Of a DNA stretch of 64,000 bases, positions 54,482 to 64,000 are shown piece after piece. The notes under the pieces were generated by a model, which was not told the DNA's origin, did not search any database, and worked only from the letters and a program-made list of their open reading frames with translations. The stretch's first letter is position 1; each line of letters opens with the position of its first letter. This DNA is from Hyalella azteca (taxonomy: Eukaryota; Arthropoda; Malacostraca; Amphipoda; Hyalellidae). The stretch spans positions 1-64,000 of the forward strand of contig NW_025937374.1 in the NCBI RefSeq assembly GCF_000764305.2, written 5' to 3'. Position numbers and translations under genes: made by a program.

Positions 54482-54802
54482 TAATCGGAGGCGGAAGTAT
54501 TAGCATCTTCAAGATGGCTGGACATTGGTATGTGGACGGCATTACCTGATGATTATTTTGAAGCTTTTGTAAAAAAGAATCGTGATGAATATTTCACTGA
54601 TTCTGAAAATGGATTTTAGCCGTTATCAAAAATACTACGCACGATAAAAGTCGATATCTCAAAAGTCTTAGCCGTATTTACCCAATAAAATGTTCAATTA
54701 GGCTGAAGTTGCTGCTCTCAGCTGGGCACTACGAGGTTCGGGGTGAACGCATGCGCTGTAGTGCGGTGATCATCTTCGGCTGATCAGGCGCGTTTCATAC
54801 GC

Positions 54803-55036
54803 ATGCCTTCCTCGAGTTGGACGTTGATTGTCTTTTTACTAATAATTTCCCTTCGGATGGTCACCTTAAACCTTAGTGATGCCAAACTTCAGTTATATTG
54901 GATAAGAATTGATAAAATTTTGCATGCACTCAAAGATGGAATCAGTGCATTGGTGCAGGCTTTCCGCCACCACAGCGAGGTAGTATATAGGTTCAGCCCT
55001 GCGATGATGAGCCCCAAACTCACGCCCAGCGATTAA
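54803..55036 (+). CDS. M6-M7 ORF MPSSSWTLIVFLL
   Basis: 77-aa frame MPSSSWTLIVFLLIISLRMV, LSDAKLQLYWIRIDKIL, VQAFRHHSEVV. Hydrophobic start could pass for a signal peptide. A similar frame is at 1288-1479. Overlaps the 16042-type frame in the LSDAKLQL part. Uncertain. Confidence 0.25.
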   Translation: MPSSSWTLIVFLLIISLRMVTLNLSDAKLQLYWIRIDKILHALKDGISALVQAFRHHSEVVYRFSPAMMSPKLTPSD

Positions 55037-55160
55037 CTAGAAGGCGACGATGAAACTGTTCGTTTGAGTTAATCAAACAGCGAATCTACGCGATTCACAG
55101 GATACTAACGCATACAGGAAAAAAATACAACTAATTAACTGATCAACATTAACGGTTAAA

Positions 55161-56700
55161 TGAAGCTAGAGAACTGGCGAAACGCGGCATCTGTACGGCC
55201 TTCAAGTTGTACTCGATCACAGCAAGTTTTGGAGCCATCGGCCTACAACGATTAGATAACTCCGTAGAATCTTTAAAGATATTTGTAATAACTGAGACGA
55301 AGAAATAAAATGTAAAAAAAACCTTAGTGGGGAAGAATTTCAAACAATTGTTATAATATTGCTTGGACTCGAACTAGTTCAACAAATTTGAATGAAAAAT
55401 GAAGCTCATGTCACCAATAACTTTTCAGGATTCAACGGCATGGAACAACATTCATGCAAGCTGAACAATGGAAATATAAATTTCAAGATCTTCTGCGAAA
55501 GTGATTCAGCTACCAATACACAAAACATAGGAAAAAAAAGCAAAATCTTACTGCATTTTTAAAAAGGCCGAAATGTTATGCATTTCTATATATGGGGGCA
55601 AAATACGGTCGATTAAATTATATGTACACTCCTGTTCTACCATTGAGCCTCTATGAGGTTTTATGAAATCTGTCGTTATGAGTCGTATATTGAAGTCGTA
55701 CTTTGGCATGCGTACAAATTTTCTGCTGATTATCTGCTTGCATAGAGTTTGGCATCGTGAAATAGAAGTCACTGTCAGTGAAAACTGTACAATTAATTGA
55801 TCTTATAATTTTAATCATCAACATGAAACGAACGTTTGGTATCTGTATTACAGAATTCAAGGCAATATTTCACGATAGAAAAATGAAGAGTGGTCTGATA
55901 AGTTGGGGTTGCTGGGCACTACGAAGTTCGTGTTGCATGCATTTGCGGTAGTGCGGTGAAAATCGTCGGCCGGTCACGAGCGTTTCATGTGCATGTCTTC
56001 CTCGAGTTGGACGTTGATTATCTGCCTTGTAATAATGTCCCTGCAGGTGGTCATCTTAAAACTTAGTGACGCCATTGTTCAGGAAGCTTGTAGATGAAGC
56101 GATAATGTTCTACATGCACCGGAGGAGCAAATCTATATAAGTACTGCTGTATGTTCTACCTACGACAGCGAAAGTAGCAGAGCTAAACTTCAACTTACTT
56201 TTCTTCCATTAATTAAATGGATCTATATAATAATTCATACTGATTATATAAGAAATTGAATCTTTTGTATGGAGCACTCAACTTATTTTAGATTCCCGCA
56301 GGCAGCAAACCTGCAATGACCTTCTCATAGCAAATGAATTCTTCCTCAAAAATAGATAAGAATTTTCATGAATCAAATTTGAGGACCACGAGGTTTCATG
56401 CTAAACTGCTTCTAATTTCGTTTTTGTTTCGATGATTTTGATTTGTCTCAGCGTGAGATATATTAAATCAATTGCTGAATATATCTCTTTAGGATTAATG
56501 AAATATAAATTTTATTTACATTTACGTTAATAATTTAATTAGGTCATGAGATGAAAATAGAGATTTTGCGGTTGCATGGACAGACGTTATCAGCTCGGAC
56601 TCTGGAGAGGCGGTGCAAATGATCAGCAGGAGTATTTAAGTTTTCTTTGTAATAAGTTGTATGGAAGAAAACCGCTATCCTTTACCTTTTTTTTAAGTTA
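55161..56700 (+). repeat. Module R3
   Basis: R homologue with CCTC-TAT-GAGG hairpin (55648-55658), variant M6 copy (about 55910-56080), and the LWRGGANDQQEYLSFL segment near 56600. Minus strand 55149-55343 reads MAPKLAVIEYNLKAV. Confidence 0.7.
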
Positions 56701-56925
56701 AACGATAAATACAAGAGGCAGGATGTTACCGGTTTTTTTCATGAAAAAATGAGCCCTAAAGCAAACACCTGAGATCGGCGGGAATGCAACAACATTGTAA
56801 AGAATAGAAACCAAAATCCGAATACTGTTCAAGGATACTGCGTTCTATCCAGATTGTCGCAAGTGCTGTGCCTGCTTTGACAGGTCCTACAATCGAAGCC
56901 TGCATCGGTCTCCGTAACTACAGCC

Positions 56926-57228
56926 ATGGCTACACGGAGCGGTCGTGCGATGCCAGGAGAGTTACACCTTACGAGTGCCAAGCATCACGCTCTTGCGAGA
57001 CATTTTTGCGGTCAACCTAATTATGTTAAATACTCGTGCCAGATCTGTAAGTCGGAAAATTTTCAGTCGTTTGTTGATGCTCATTCTTATATAGTTTTGC
57101 GCTGGAACTTGGACGAGAGAGGTTATGGATTGAAATTCTTTCTTTATAATTCTACTATTAAAAATTTAATAATTTGTATCATAGGACCTGACAACAAGAT
57201 ATTAGTTGTTACCACACTCAAAATATAA
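56926..57228 (+). CDS. ORF in single-copy stretch, unrecognised
   Basis: 100-aa frame MATRSGRAMPGELHLTS, HHALARHFCGQPNYVKYSC. A competing frame over the same bases reads IEACIGLRNYSHGYTERSC and YECQASRSCETFLR with four spaced cysteines before a stop. A strong donor-like site GTAAGT occurs at about 57046 and an acceptor-like ATTTTCAG follows. Probably exonic, frame undecided. Confidence 0.3.
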   Translation: MATRSGRAMPGELHLTSAKHHALARHFCGQPNYVKYSCQICKSENFQSFVDAHSYIVLRWNLDERGYGLKFFLYNSTIKNLIICIIGPDNKILVVTTLKI

Positions 57229-57582
57229 TGCATTGGTAAATATCAATTGAGGGTCGCTTATTGAACCCATAGAATATTTTTAATTTTAAAAGAAGATAGA
57301 AACATAAAAACTACTTCATGCAATATCTTCGAATAAACTTCTTTGAGGAGGCGAGATAATTAATATGAACAGTTTTCTAAACAGCTTACCCTTGAAATCT
57401 ATCGACATAAAATCGAGAGAGAAATTCGCTCTAGTTAGATATATATATAGTTTATACAGTTATAGTTATACTTTCTACAGTTGTCGTTATAGTTATATAG
57501 TATATATATTTGTTTGCCGATGAAAGGTTCTTTTAGGATTACTAGGACAGCAGCACGCACGCCTCCATCATGAGCCAAGGTA

Positions 57583-57613
57583 AATAACAATTGAGGACCG
57601 CTCAATTGTTATT
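57583..57613. repeat. 13-bp perfect hairpin
   Basis: AATAACAATTGAG, loop GACCG, CTCAATTGTTATT. Confidence 0.75.
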
Positions 57614-57690
57614 ATATTAGAATTGCCAAGCGTGCTGCCCACGCGGCCCACACGGCTCACCTCCACGACCAATAGCGCACGCCAGTCCCA

Positions 57691-57943
57691 GGGAGACTAC
57701 TCTATATCGACATAAAGGGAGACTTCTTTGTTCTGAGGGCAGCCAGTAGAATCTTCCAGTGTTCAGTGATCAGCACATGTAAAATTGTAAAATTATGCGA
57801 GAGACCCAAGAAGAGTAAGTGCTAATGCATATGAAAAAACAATTTCATGCGTTCAAAGGCATTTTACTCATATTATACTGGATATACTTACCTACAAACA
57901 AGCCGAAGTTGTTTTTAAATACCAGTATGCCACTATGCCAGGG
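57691..57943 (+). repeat. Diverged M2-like fragment
   Basis: AGGGAGACTACTCTATATCGACATAAAGGGAGACTTC doubles the usual AAGGGAGACTAC phrase of M2 in two parts; GCGAGAGACCC and CATTTTACTCATATTAT follow M2 order. Confidence 0.45.
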
Positions 57944-58350
57944 ATTAGTCACTTTGATTGGCTTATAGGGTCGGATTTTTCATCCTTAGCAGGGCACGTG
58001 ATCTGGGCTTAGGCCACACCGAGCGCTAAGAAACGAATGTACCATAGTTATGATACGATACCGAGTCACTTGGGTACTGTCAATGATCAATTACGTCATT
58101 GGTCAGCAGCACCATATAGTGAATACAAAACACATTTTTCGAGTTTTTACCACTTTATACTACTTTTTATACAACCTAAACACCGCATGCCAAGTTTTAA
58201 AATTTGAAAGCATTGAGTAGCAAGAAGAGATTTGAAGCAGTGTACGCTACCAGCACCACATCGTAAATTATAATGAACGTAAACACTGTAATGAACATAA
58301 AAACACGAGCGGTCCTTGGATACGAGCGGCCCTTGAACACGAGAGGCCCT
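57944..58350 (+). repeat. Element E, copy 3 (diverged)
   Basis: GGGATTAGTCACTTTGATTGG to AACATAAAAACACG. Shares the first half of E with E1 and E2; its right half is missing. Confidence 0.55.
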
Positions 58351-59990
58351 TTTATTCAGGAGAGTGTCTACCCTAATAATTATCTCCTAAACTAGACCAA
58401 CTAGAACTAGACTAGACCGATCGTTCTGAAACTTTGTTCACGTACGTATATATATATAAATCACCAACCAAAAGAAAACAATACCCTCCTGCGAATTTAT
58501 AGAGAAAACATAATAATAATAATAAGTGAAATGCATTGCGAACGGCATATTAAGGAGGTCTTTAATGCCTCCTTCAATTTTCGTGCTACAACATCTAGAG
58601 ACATATCATTCGATTTGTAAAGAGGAAATCAATTGACTCCGGAAGCACTTCTATATAATTTCTAATATTCTAATTTTTATACGGCTTTTCCCATTTTCCC
58701 CGATTGCTCCCCTTCCCCCTAGTTTTTTTCAATACATAATCCAACTCATGTACAAATCAAGGAAATTAGATCAGTACGTACTCACTTCAGTGAGTGACAG
58801 AGAGCGCATTTTATCAGAGAGCGTCCGTGAAGTCACGGACGGACGGACATGACGAGCACAATAGCGCCTTTTTAGCGCATTTTCTCATTTATGGAAAAAA
58901 TACACTATTGTGCTCGCCATGTCCGTCTGTCTGTCTGTCCGTCCGTCCGTCTGTCCATCCGTGACCTCAAGTTTTCGTCGACGAAAAAATGCGCTCTCTG
59001 TCACTCACTGCAGTGAGTACTGAGTTATATTTTTTCATTAATGAGACAATGCGCTAAAAATGGGCTCTCAAAGTGGCTCGATATGATATTTATGAATCAA
59101 ATGATAAGTCACTCAATGATGTTTCATAGAAATCACAGGAGAAGGTGGATTTTTAAGATTGTGTATTGTGGATATTTCAATTGTTTAGGGGAGCCAAATA
59201 AGTTAAATTGATTGAAAAAAAAGAAAATGCCTTAAAAGCTTCTTGCTACTGTGGCCCATGGTTATCCATTGCCAATTACTCGTGTCGAGGATACCATCTC
59301 GTGTCTTTAGACTTATTCTTGTTCAATTTGACGCGAATAATAAGCTATAAGTGTTATTTATCTGATATTTCTATTATACAGAATGGTCGTTTTATAAACG
59401 GCCTTACGCAAAAAGTATTGCATGTACATCCATGCTTGATGCGATACTGAACGAGACTTGCATAGTTTTCAAACGAGTGCGAACACCTTTCCATTACCGC
59501 GAATAATCATATAAATTATAGATTTATTTCAGATATCCTTTTGCAGAATTATCATGAAACATTTATTTTCATCTCATTCAAAACGGCATCGCAAAAGAAT
59601 CATGAAGGCTACCTGCTCGCGGGTATTATATCCCTGCCTTCTGATTATTATAATTGAATTTATCTTTATTTTTTACAGAAGGTCTCTCTATTCAACAGAT
59701 AAATTTCAACTGCATATATCATAAATTGAAATATTTTATTGGCATACACAATTATCTCAAGCTTGCTGTGCATGTCAACTCAGAACATTTTAACCAGCAA
59801 TAAATTATTATAACAATCGAGTCCTTTCTCAAATATCGATATATATTTTTAAAATGAGAGCAACATGATAAAGTTAAATGTTAAATAAAAAAATAAAAAG
59901 GTAAATGATAAAGTTAAATAAATTTAAAATGAGAGCAACAAGTTAATCCGCTGCAATTTATGTTTTTTTCATGTCATTTTCTGACAGCAC
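58351..59990 (+). repeat. M10-M11 block split by a foldback pair
   Basis: M10, T-rich tract, then an inserted inverted foldback pair, then GGGCTCTCAAAGTGG, a degraded MAYCGNF start, M11 tail (ACATCCATGCTTGATGC) and border to M1 at about 59990. Confidence 0.7.
58778..59050. mobile_element. Paired foldback element, long inverted repeat
   Basis: A reversed copy (TACTCACTTCAGTGAGTGAC to GAGCACAATAG) is followed by a direct copy (AGCGCATTTTCTC to CAGTGAGTACTGAGTTAT). Arms about 100 bp with a short centre, able to form a long hairpin. GTCC/GGAC microsatellites in both arms. Confidence 0.7.
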
Positions 59991-61140
59991 TCGCGGAGTT
60001 TTATAGCAATGAAAAGAGTATCCCCGATTAAGGACTTATGCGAGAGTCTCTCATCGGAATCCTAGTAAATGTTTTTCACAGAAAAGAAACCTAGAAGTTA
60101 AAAACCTAACACAGGCTGTGAAGAATGAAGAATTTTGCAAGTGAATTTATTGGAAAATGTAATAGCCTCATGATTGTTATCGTGACTGATTTTCCCATAG
60201 CCTACCATCGAAATCTGAAAACGTAAACGTGTAAAGAAAATGTTGCTTGTAAGGGAGACTACTTTCTTAGGGCTTACCGCATGGCTTAGTCAGGACTCAG
60301 GAGGCTATGGCTGAGCCTGTGCTTTCCATTTGTAATTGTACAAATAGGCGAGACATTCAGGAAAGTCCCATCAAATATCCACCAAAAACAGTTTGGTGGA
60401 AGTATTTCTTTTACTAGTAATAAAGTGTGTTTTACTAGTAATAAACTGAATATACACATCTACAAACGTGTAATGTATTTCTAGGAAAAAAACTCTGGTA
60501 CGTTATGGGATCAATTGCTCGATACACGCAATCTTCAAACTGTAATTCCCTTTAATTTACTTAATCTGAATCGTGGCCCGAAAATTTCCTTGCTTGTGTT
60601 GTATCGAATTACGAAAAAATCTAGTAAGAGGAAATTAATTTAAAATAATCAGAAACTTTGCAACATGTCCCAAATGTTAATATTAAAGCAATTTCAATAA
60701 ACTATGGTGGTTTAGGTTCGCAGTACATTCATAAATCCAAATTTTGTTTTTGCATCATATACAGTCGTCATTGGATCTTTATCCATTGGATCGTCATTCA
60801 TCTTCATGGCAGAAATAGCTTAGTTTATGCTGATTTTTCTCAATCATCTGCATTTTCAGTAATATTATTATATGAAACACTGCGGCACATGACAGCGTAA
60901 CTTTGGCATATCTTTTCAATTATTAATTTTGGCGCCCTCGCGGGCTATTATAAATCCGAAATCTTGGCTGTAGTGTATCGTGATGGTGGCTGGAATTTGG
61001 TTTGGACAGCATTACCTGATGATTACTTCAAACAAAGCATCGTGAAACATATTTCACAGACTCTGAAAATGGTTCTTAGCCAATATCAAAAATGCAACGA
61101 ACTATAAGAGTCTAACTGTATATGTCCAAATTCTAAAACT
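59991..61140 (+). repeat. Array unit U21 (M1 to M6 start)
   Basis: M1 with one-frame MKRVSPIKDLCESLSSE-type reading, M2, M3, cassette C20, M5; ends in TCTAACTGTATATGTCC where an R fragment starts. Confidence 0.7.
60855..60952 (+). other. Hypervariable cassette C20
   Basis: TTCAG 60855-60859, ATTATATGAAAC, core ending AATTTTGG, then CGCCCTCGCGGGCTAT; four-pair stem GCCC/GGGC (60934-60945). Confidence 0.6.
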
Positions 61141-61479
61141 AGTTCAACAAATTTGAATGCATGGAACAACATTCATGCAAGCTACACAATTAATGGGAAT
61201 GGAAATCACAACATCTTCTGTGAACGTGTTTCAGCTACTAATACCAAAAAAACATAAGAATTTCTCCATTCCCAGCATATTATTATCAAGCACGAACAAA
61301 GAGTTTTTATACAACAGTGAATACCGCATACATGATCAAAGGACATATTCAAGATTCTCTTAACAGACTCTAATCAAGTAATTCGTAATGAAAAATATAA
61401 TGCTTAGAGAAACAATAAATTGAGAAATATACAACACTCTTTTAACAAACTTATCTGAAAAATACGAAGATTTTATCCA
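61141..61479 (+). repeat. R fragment
   Basis: TTCAACAAATTTGAATGCATGG, AACAACATTCATGCAAGC, TTTCAGCTACTAATACC match R1-R3 starts. Then AT-rich sequence to H5. Confidence 0.55.
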
Positions 61480-62230
61480 AACAAATTTTACTCGGGTACA
61501 TCATATGCATAGTACCAATATATGGGCTTATTCGACTTTTATCCATATTTATAGACCGTATTCAGTACCACTGCATGAGTATAGGTAACTAGATGCAGCA
61601 ATTTTGTCCAAAATTGGAGCAAGAACAAAAGACATTAAATTTTTTGTTCCATGTCCATGCCAATCTATTTTTGGTGATACGTCAATTTTGAACCTTAGAA
61701 GTGGATTTCAACTAAGATATTGCAATGATACAACTACAACTAATTATTTTTCCAATTTAGAGATCAATAATTAATCATTTATCGGTTCAGAGAGAAAACA
61801 CGGCACCGTAATTAACTAGGTATTTTTAATGATGATAATGTCTGTTACCTCACATTCAACGTCGTCAAAAATTACACTGTCTAGTTAGTTATTTGGTTTG
61901 CTCATGTGAATATTTAGCTAAGTTAATGCTCAAAGCACTTTCTAATATCGTCCATAGAAAACGTTTTTATGAGTTATACTATTTAATTTGAGCGCGATGA
62001 ACCAAAATGGAAATTTATGCAGGCAACTTAACTTTAGCCCGGTCTTTAGGTAGATATAACTTAAGTTTTATAAAAATTTTACTTAACTGTTACTGGTGCT
62101 TATATACTCGTCAATTTTTTCAGGTGGGTAACACAGCATCCTGGAAGGATTTCACGTAAGGATGAGTAACAGCTTCTTTTAATATATACGGCAGTGGGGG
62201 GAGCTTGATTAATATATTCGCATATTTTAG
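61480..62230 (+). pseudogene. H5: most decayed HSF-like relic
   Basis: GTACATCATATGCATAG, CAATATATGGGC, CAGTACCACTGCATGAG and later GCACCGTAATTAAC follow H order, with many stops. The phrase ATTTTTTCAGGTGGG precedes a deletion that removes the exon-like segment and the MNDANK ORF. Confidence 0.35.
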
Positions 62231-62443
62231 AAAGTTTCAGCAATCGGTCAAGTGTGTGGATTAGAAAAACTGGATGATCTACGACTGCAGGGATACAACT
62301 ACTACAATTTCATCCCCCATAAATGGAGGATGAAGTTGAAGTTTTTGAAAATCATGGAACTAATGGAAACATTATCTACGATTAAGGGACTTAGAACCCC
62401 TTTCGGAACCCTATCAAATGTTTTGCACAATCAAGAAACCTAG
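62231..62443 (+). pseudogene. H5 MADTPLIS ORF, truncated
   Basis: Begins mid-ORF at TTTCAGCAATCGGTC; frame 62252-62443 reads GLEKLDDLRLQGYNYYNF then a shifted stretch. The M1 end is changed. Confidence 0.4.
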
Positions 62444-64000
62444 AAGTGGAAAATAAACAACAAGCTCTAATGAAAGCAGCATTCTGCAAGCGAATTCTTG
62501 GAAGATGTAATAATTGTCGGAAAATTGTCATGGGAACTGATTTTCCTATAGCCTACCCTCGAAATCAACCATCATAAAAAACGAAATAATAAAATCGCGA
62601 TTGCAAGGGAGACTGCTTTTTGTGAGGCTGCACGCGTGACTCAGTCAACCGTCAGGACTCAGGAGCCGAGGCTGTGGCTCAGTCAATGCTTCCATTTCTA
62701 ATTTTACAAATAGGCGAGACACTCTGTAACTTTCCTGCAAATGTCTTCCAGAAAACAGTTCCAGACGCTCAAGCGTGTTTTACTTATAATAACTGAATGT
62801 ACACACCTACGAACCGTTAACATATTTTTGAAAAAAAATCCATTCACTAAACAGGTTAAATTTTTCGAGAATTGCGACCATTGGATCGTTATTGGAACTA
62901 GAACGTCATTGGATCAATCGCTCGATACATGTGATCTTCATACTATAATTCCATTTAATTTTGTTCAATCTGAACCGTGACACGGCAATGTCCTTACGTG
63001 TGCTGGGTCGAATTCTGAAAAAAAATCCAGTACGAGGAAATTACTCTAAATGACCAGAAAGTTTGCTCCGTGTTCCAAATGAAACTATGTCAATAGATTA
63101 TGGTTGATGATGTAGGTTCACTGTACATTCGTAAATCCCAATTTTTTGCGCACAAGGTCGTTGATCTCCATTCGACTATCAGGAATAGCTTAGTTTGTAT
63201 TGAATTTCTCCTTCGAAATGAAATGTTCAGTAAATTGTTATATATAAAACTTGCGTCGCATCTATATATTAAATTGACGAAAAAAATTTAAAAATTAATA
63301 TATTTTGGGCCCTTGCGGGTTAATAAGAACTAAAAGTCGGTAGAATATTGCATCGTGATGATGGCTCGACAGCAGTATGTGGACAGTATACCTGATGATT
63401 ATTTCATTGGTTTGGTAAGAAAACAATCGTGAAAAATATTTCAAAGATTCTGGAAATGGATTTTAGCCGTTATCAAAAATGCAACGCACGAAAAGAGTCT
63501 ATATCTCAGAAGTCTTAGCCGTATTTACCCAATAAAATGTTCAATTTAGCTGGAGTTGCTCTCAGCTGGGCATTACGAAGTTCGGGGTGAATGCATGCGC
63601 TGTAGTGCAGTGATCATCTTCGGCGTGTTTCATGCGCATGCCTTCCTAGAGTTGGACGTTGATTGTCTTTTCACTAATAATTTCCCTTCGGATGGTCACC
63701 TTAAAACTTCAGTTATGTTGGATAAGAATTGATAAAATTTTGCATGCACTCAAAGATCGAATCAGTGCATTGGTGCAGGCTTTCCGCCACCACAGCGAGG
63801 TAGTATAGGTTCAGCCCTGCGATGACGAGCCCCAAACTCACGCCCAGCGATTAACTAGAAGGAGACGATGAAACTGTTCGTTTGAGTTAATCAAACAGCA
63901 AATCTACACGATTCTCAGAATACTAACGCATTCAGGGAAATAAAATACAACTAAATAACTGATCTACATTAACGGTTAAATGAAGCTATAGAACTGGCGA
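62444..64000 (+). repeat. Array unit U22 (M1 to M8, runs off end)
   Basis: M2 (ORF 62741-62980 in another frame), M3, M4 ORF 63100-63291, cassette C21, M5, M6 with one TGATCA lost, M7, M8 up to the window end. Confidence 0.75.
63226..63327 (+). other. Hypervariable cassette C21
   Basis: TTCAG 63226-63230, GTTATATATAAAAC, core, then TTTTGGGCCCTTGCGGGTTAATAAG, stem CCC/GGG (63310-63319). Confidence 0.6.

Larger units (their letters stand above)
53556..55160 (+). repeat. Array unit U20 (M1 to M8)
   Basis: Starts in mid-M1 (TTTTTCGCAAGAAAG) right after the N. M2 ORF, M3, cassette C19, M5, M6 nested repeat at about 54750-54805, M7 ORF, M8. Confidence 0.75.
56701..57690. other. Single-copy stretch with a GC-richer core
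   Basis: Not matched elsewhere in the window. About 56820-57060 is GC-richer; three + frames are partly open. Then AT-rich sequence with TATATATATA near 57440-57510. A repeated phrase GGTAAATAWCAATTGAGG occurs near 57234 and 57579. Confidence 0.4.

Noticed and set aside
909..63327. CRISPR-like array (conserved parts separated by variable inserts)
   Set aside because: The repeats are kilobases long and 2-4 kb apart, the window is animal-like, and there are no cas genes. The similarity is only formal.
1..64000. Integrated DNA virus or polydnavirus-like segment
   Set aside because: Repeated gene-family units and small Cys-containing ORFs raised the idea, but I recognise no viral core gene, capsid or polymerase.

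Overview
What it looks like. This is animal nuclear DNA, most likely arthropod. It is AT-rich by eye and shows no operons or ribosome-binding-site-spaced genes. It carries decayed copies of a CR1/Jockey-type LINE, the end of a Tc1/mariner transposase, small terminal-inverted-repeat elements and foldback elements. I see no rRNA, tRNA or complete conserved housekeeping gene. An exact back-to-back pair of Tn5 mosaic ends plus an N at 53517-53555 shows a short-read mate-pair assembly with at least one doubtful join.

Main content. Nearly the whole window is a mosaic array of one old, repeatedly duplicated locus. I name its modules in + strand order. M1: short ORF ending LLNVFHKKET. M2: ORF with ICNCTNRRD and a CxCPP motif. 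M3: AT-rich spacer. M4: ORF starting MVGDVGSQYIHK, followed by a cassette that runs TTCAG, TTATATA, hypervariable core, CCC-loop-GGG hairpin. M5: ORF ending in a PDDYFKAFVKK segment. M6: CpG-rich block with a nested inverted repeat. M7/M8: GCCCTGCGCCGAGCCCC and its followers. M9: SLAHVLRSL ORF. M10: TDRSETSSTYV ORF. M11: MAYCGNF ORF and following. Two alternative modules plug into the array: H (relic resembling a heat-shock-factor DNA-binding domain, ending in an ORF MADTPLIS that fuses to M1) and R (1.6-3.3, 41.3-43.1 and 55.2-56.7 kb). Most copies are broken by stops and frameshifts, so I treat them as relics of an expressed multi-exon family, with only a few ORFs intact.

Layout. 0.5-4.5 kb: unit, R, unit. 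4.9 kb: mariner fragment. 5.2-7.6 kb: head-to-head inverted units. 7.2-8.4 kb: block copied at 38.7-39.8 kb. 10.1-12 kb: H1. 12-17.9 kb: units. 17.9-21 kb: LINE copy 1. 21.4-23.3 kb: H2. 23.3-26.7 kb: units. 26.7-28.4 kb: LINE copy 2. 28.4-30.7 kb: inverted unit. 30.8-32.3 kb: H3. 32.3-37.9 kb: units. 37.9-38.6 kb: LTR-like piece. 39.9-48.1 kb: units and R2. 48.1-49.4 kb: H4. 49.4-53.3 kb: unit. 53.3-53.56 kb: minisatellite, adapter and N. 53.6-57.9 kb: unit and R3. 58-61.1 kb: units. 61.5-62.4 kb: H5. 62.4-64 kb: unit.

Most interesting signal. About 20 copies of the M4 cassette have conserved flanks and an unrelated or heavily altered core of roughly 30-60 nt, even between duplicates whose flanks are about 95-99% identical by eye. 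The core lies just downstream of a TATA-like TTATATA and just upstream of a small hairpin with changed but still pairing stems. It could be a short-RNA gene family with a variable body, or a hypervariable segment of a small protein; two copies read through it in one frame. All percent identities and family calls here are by eye, without searches.
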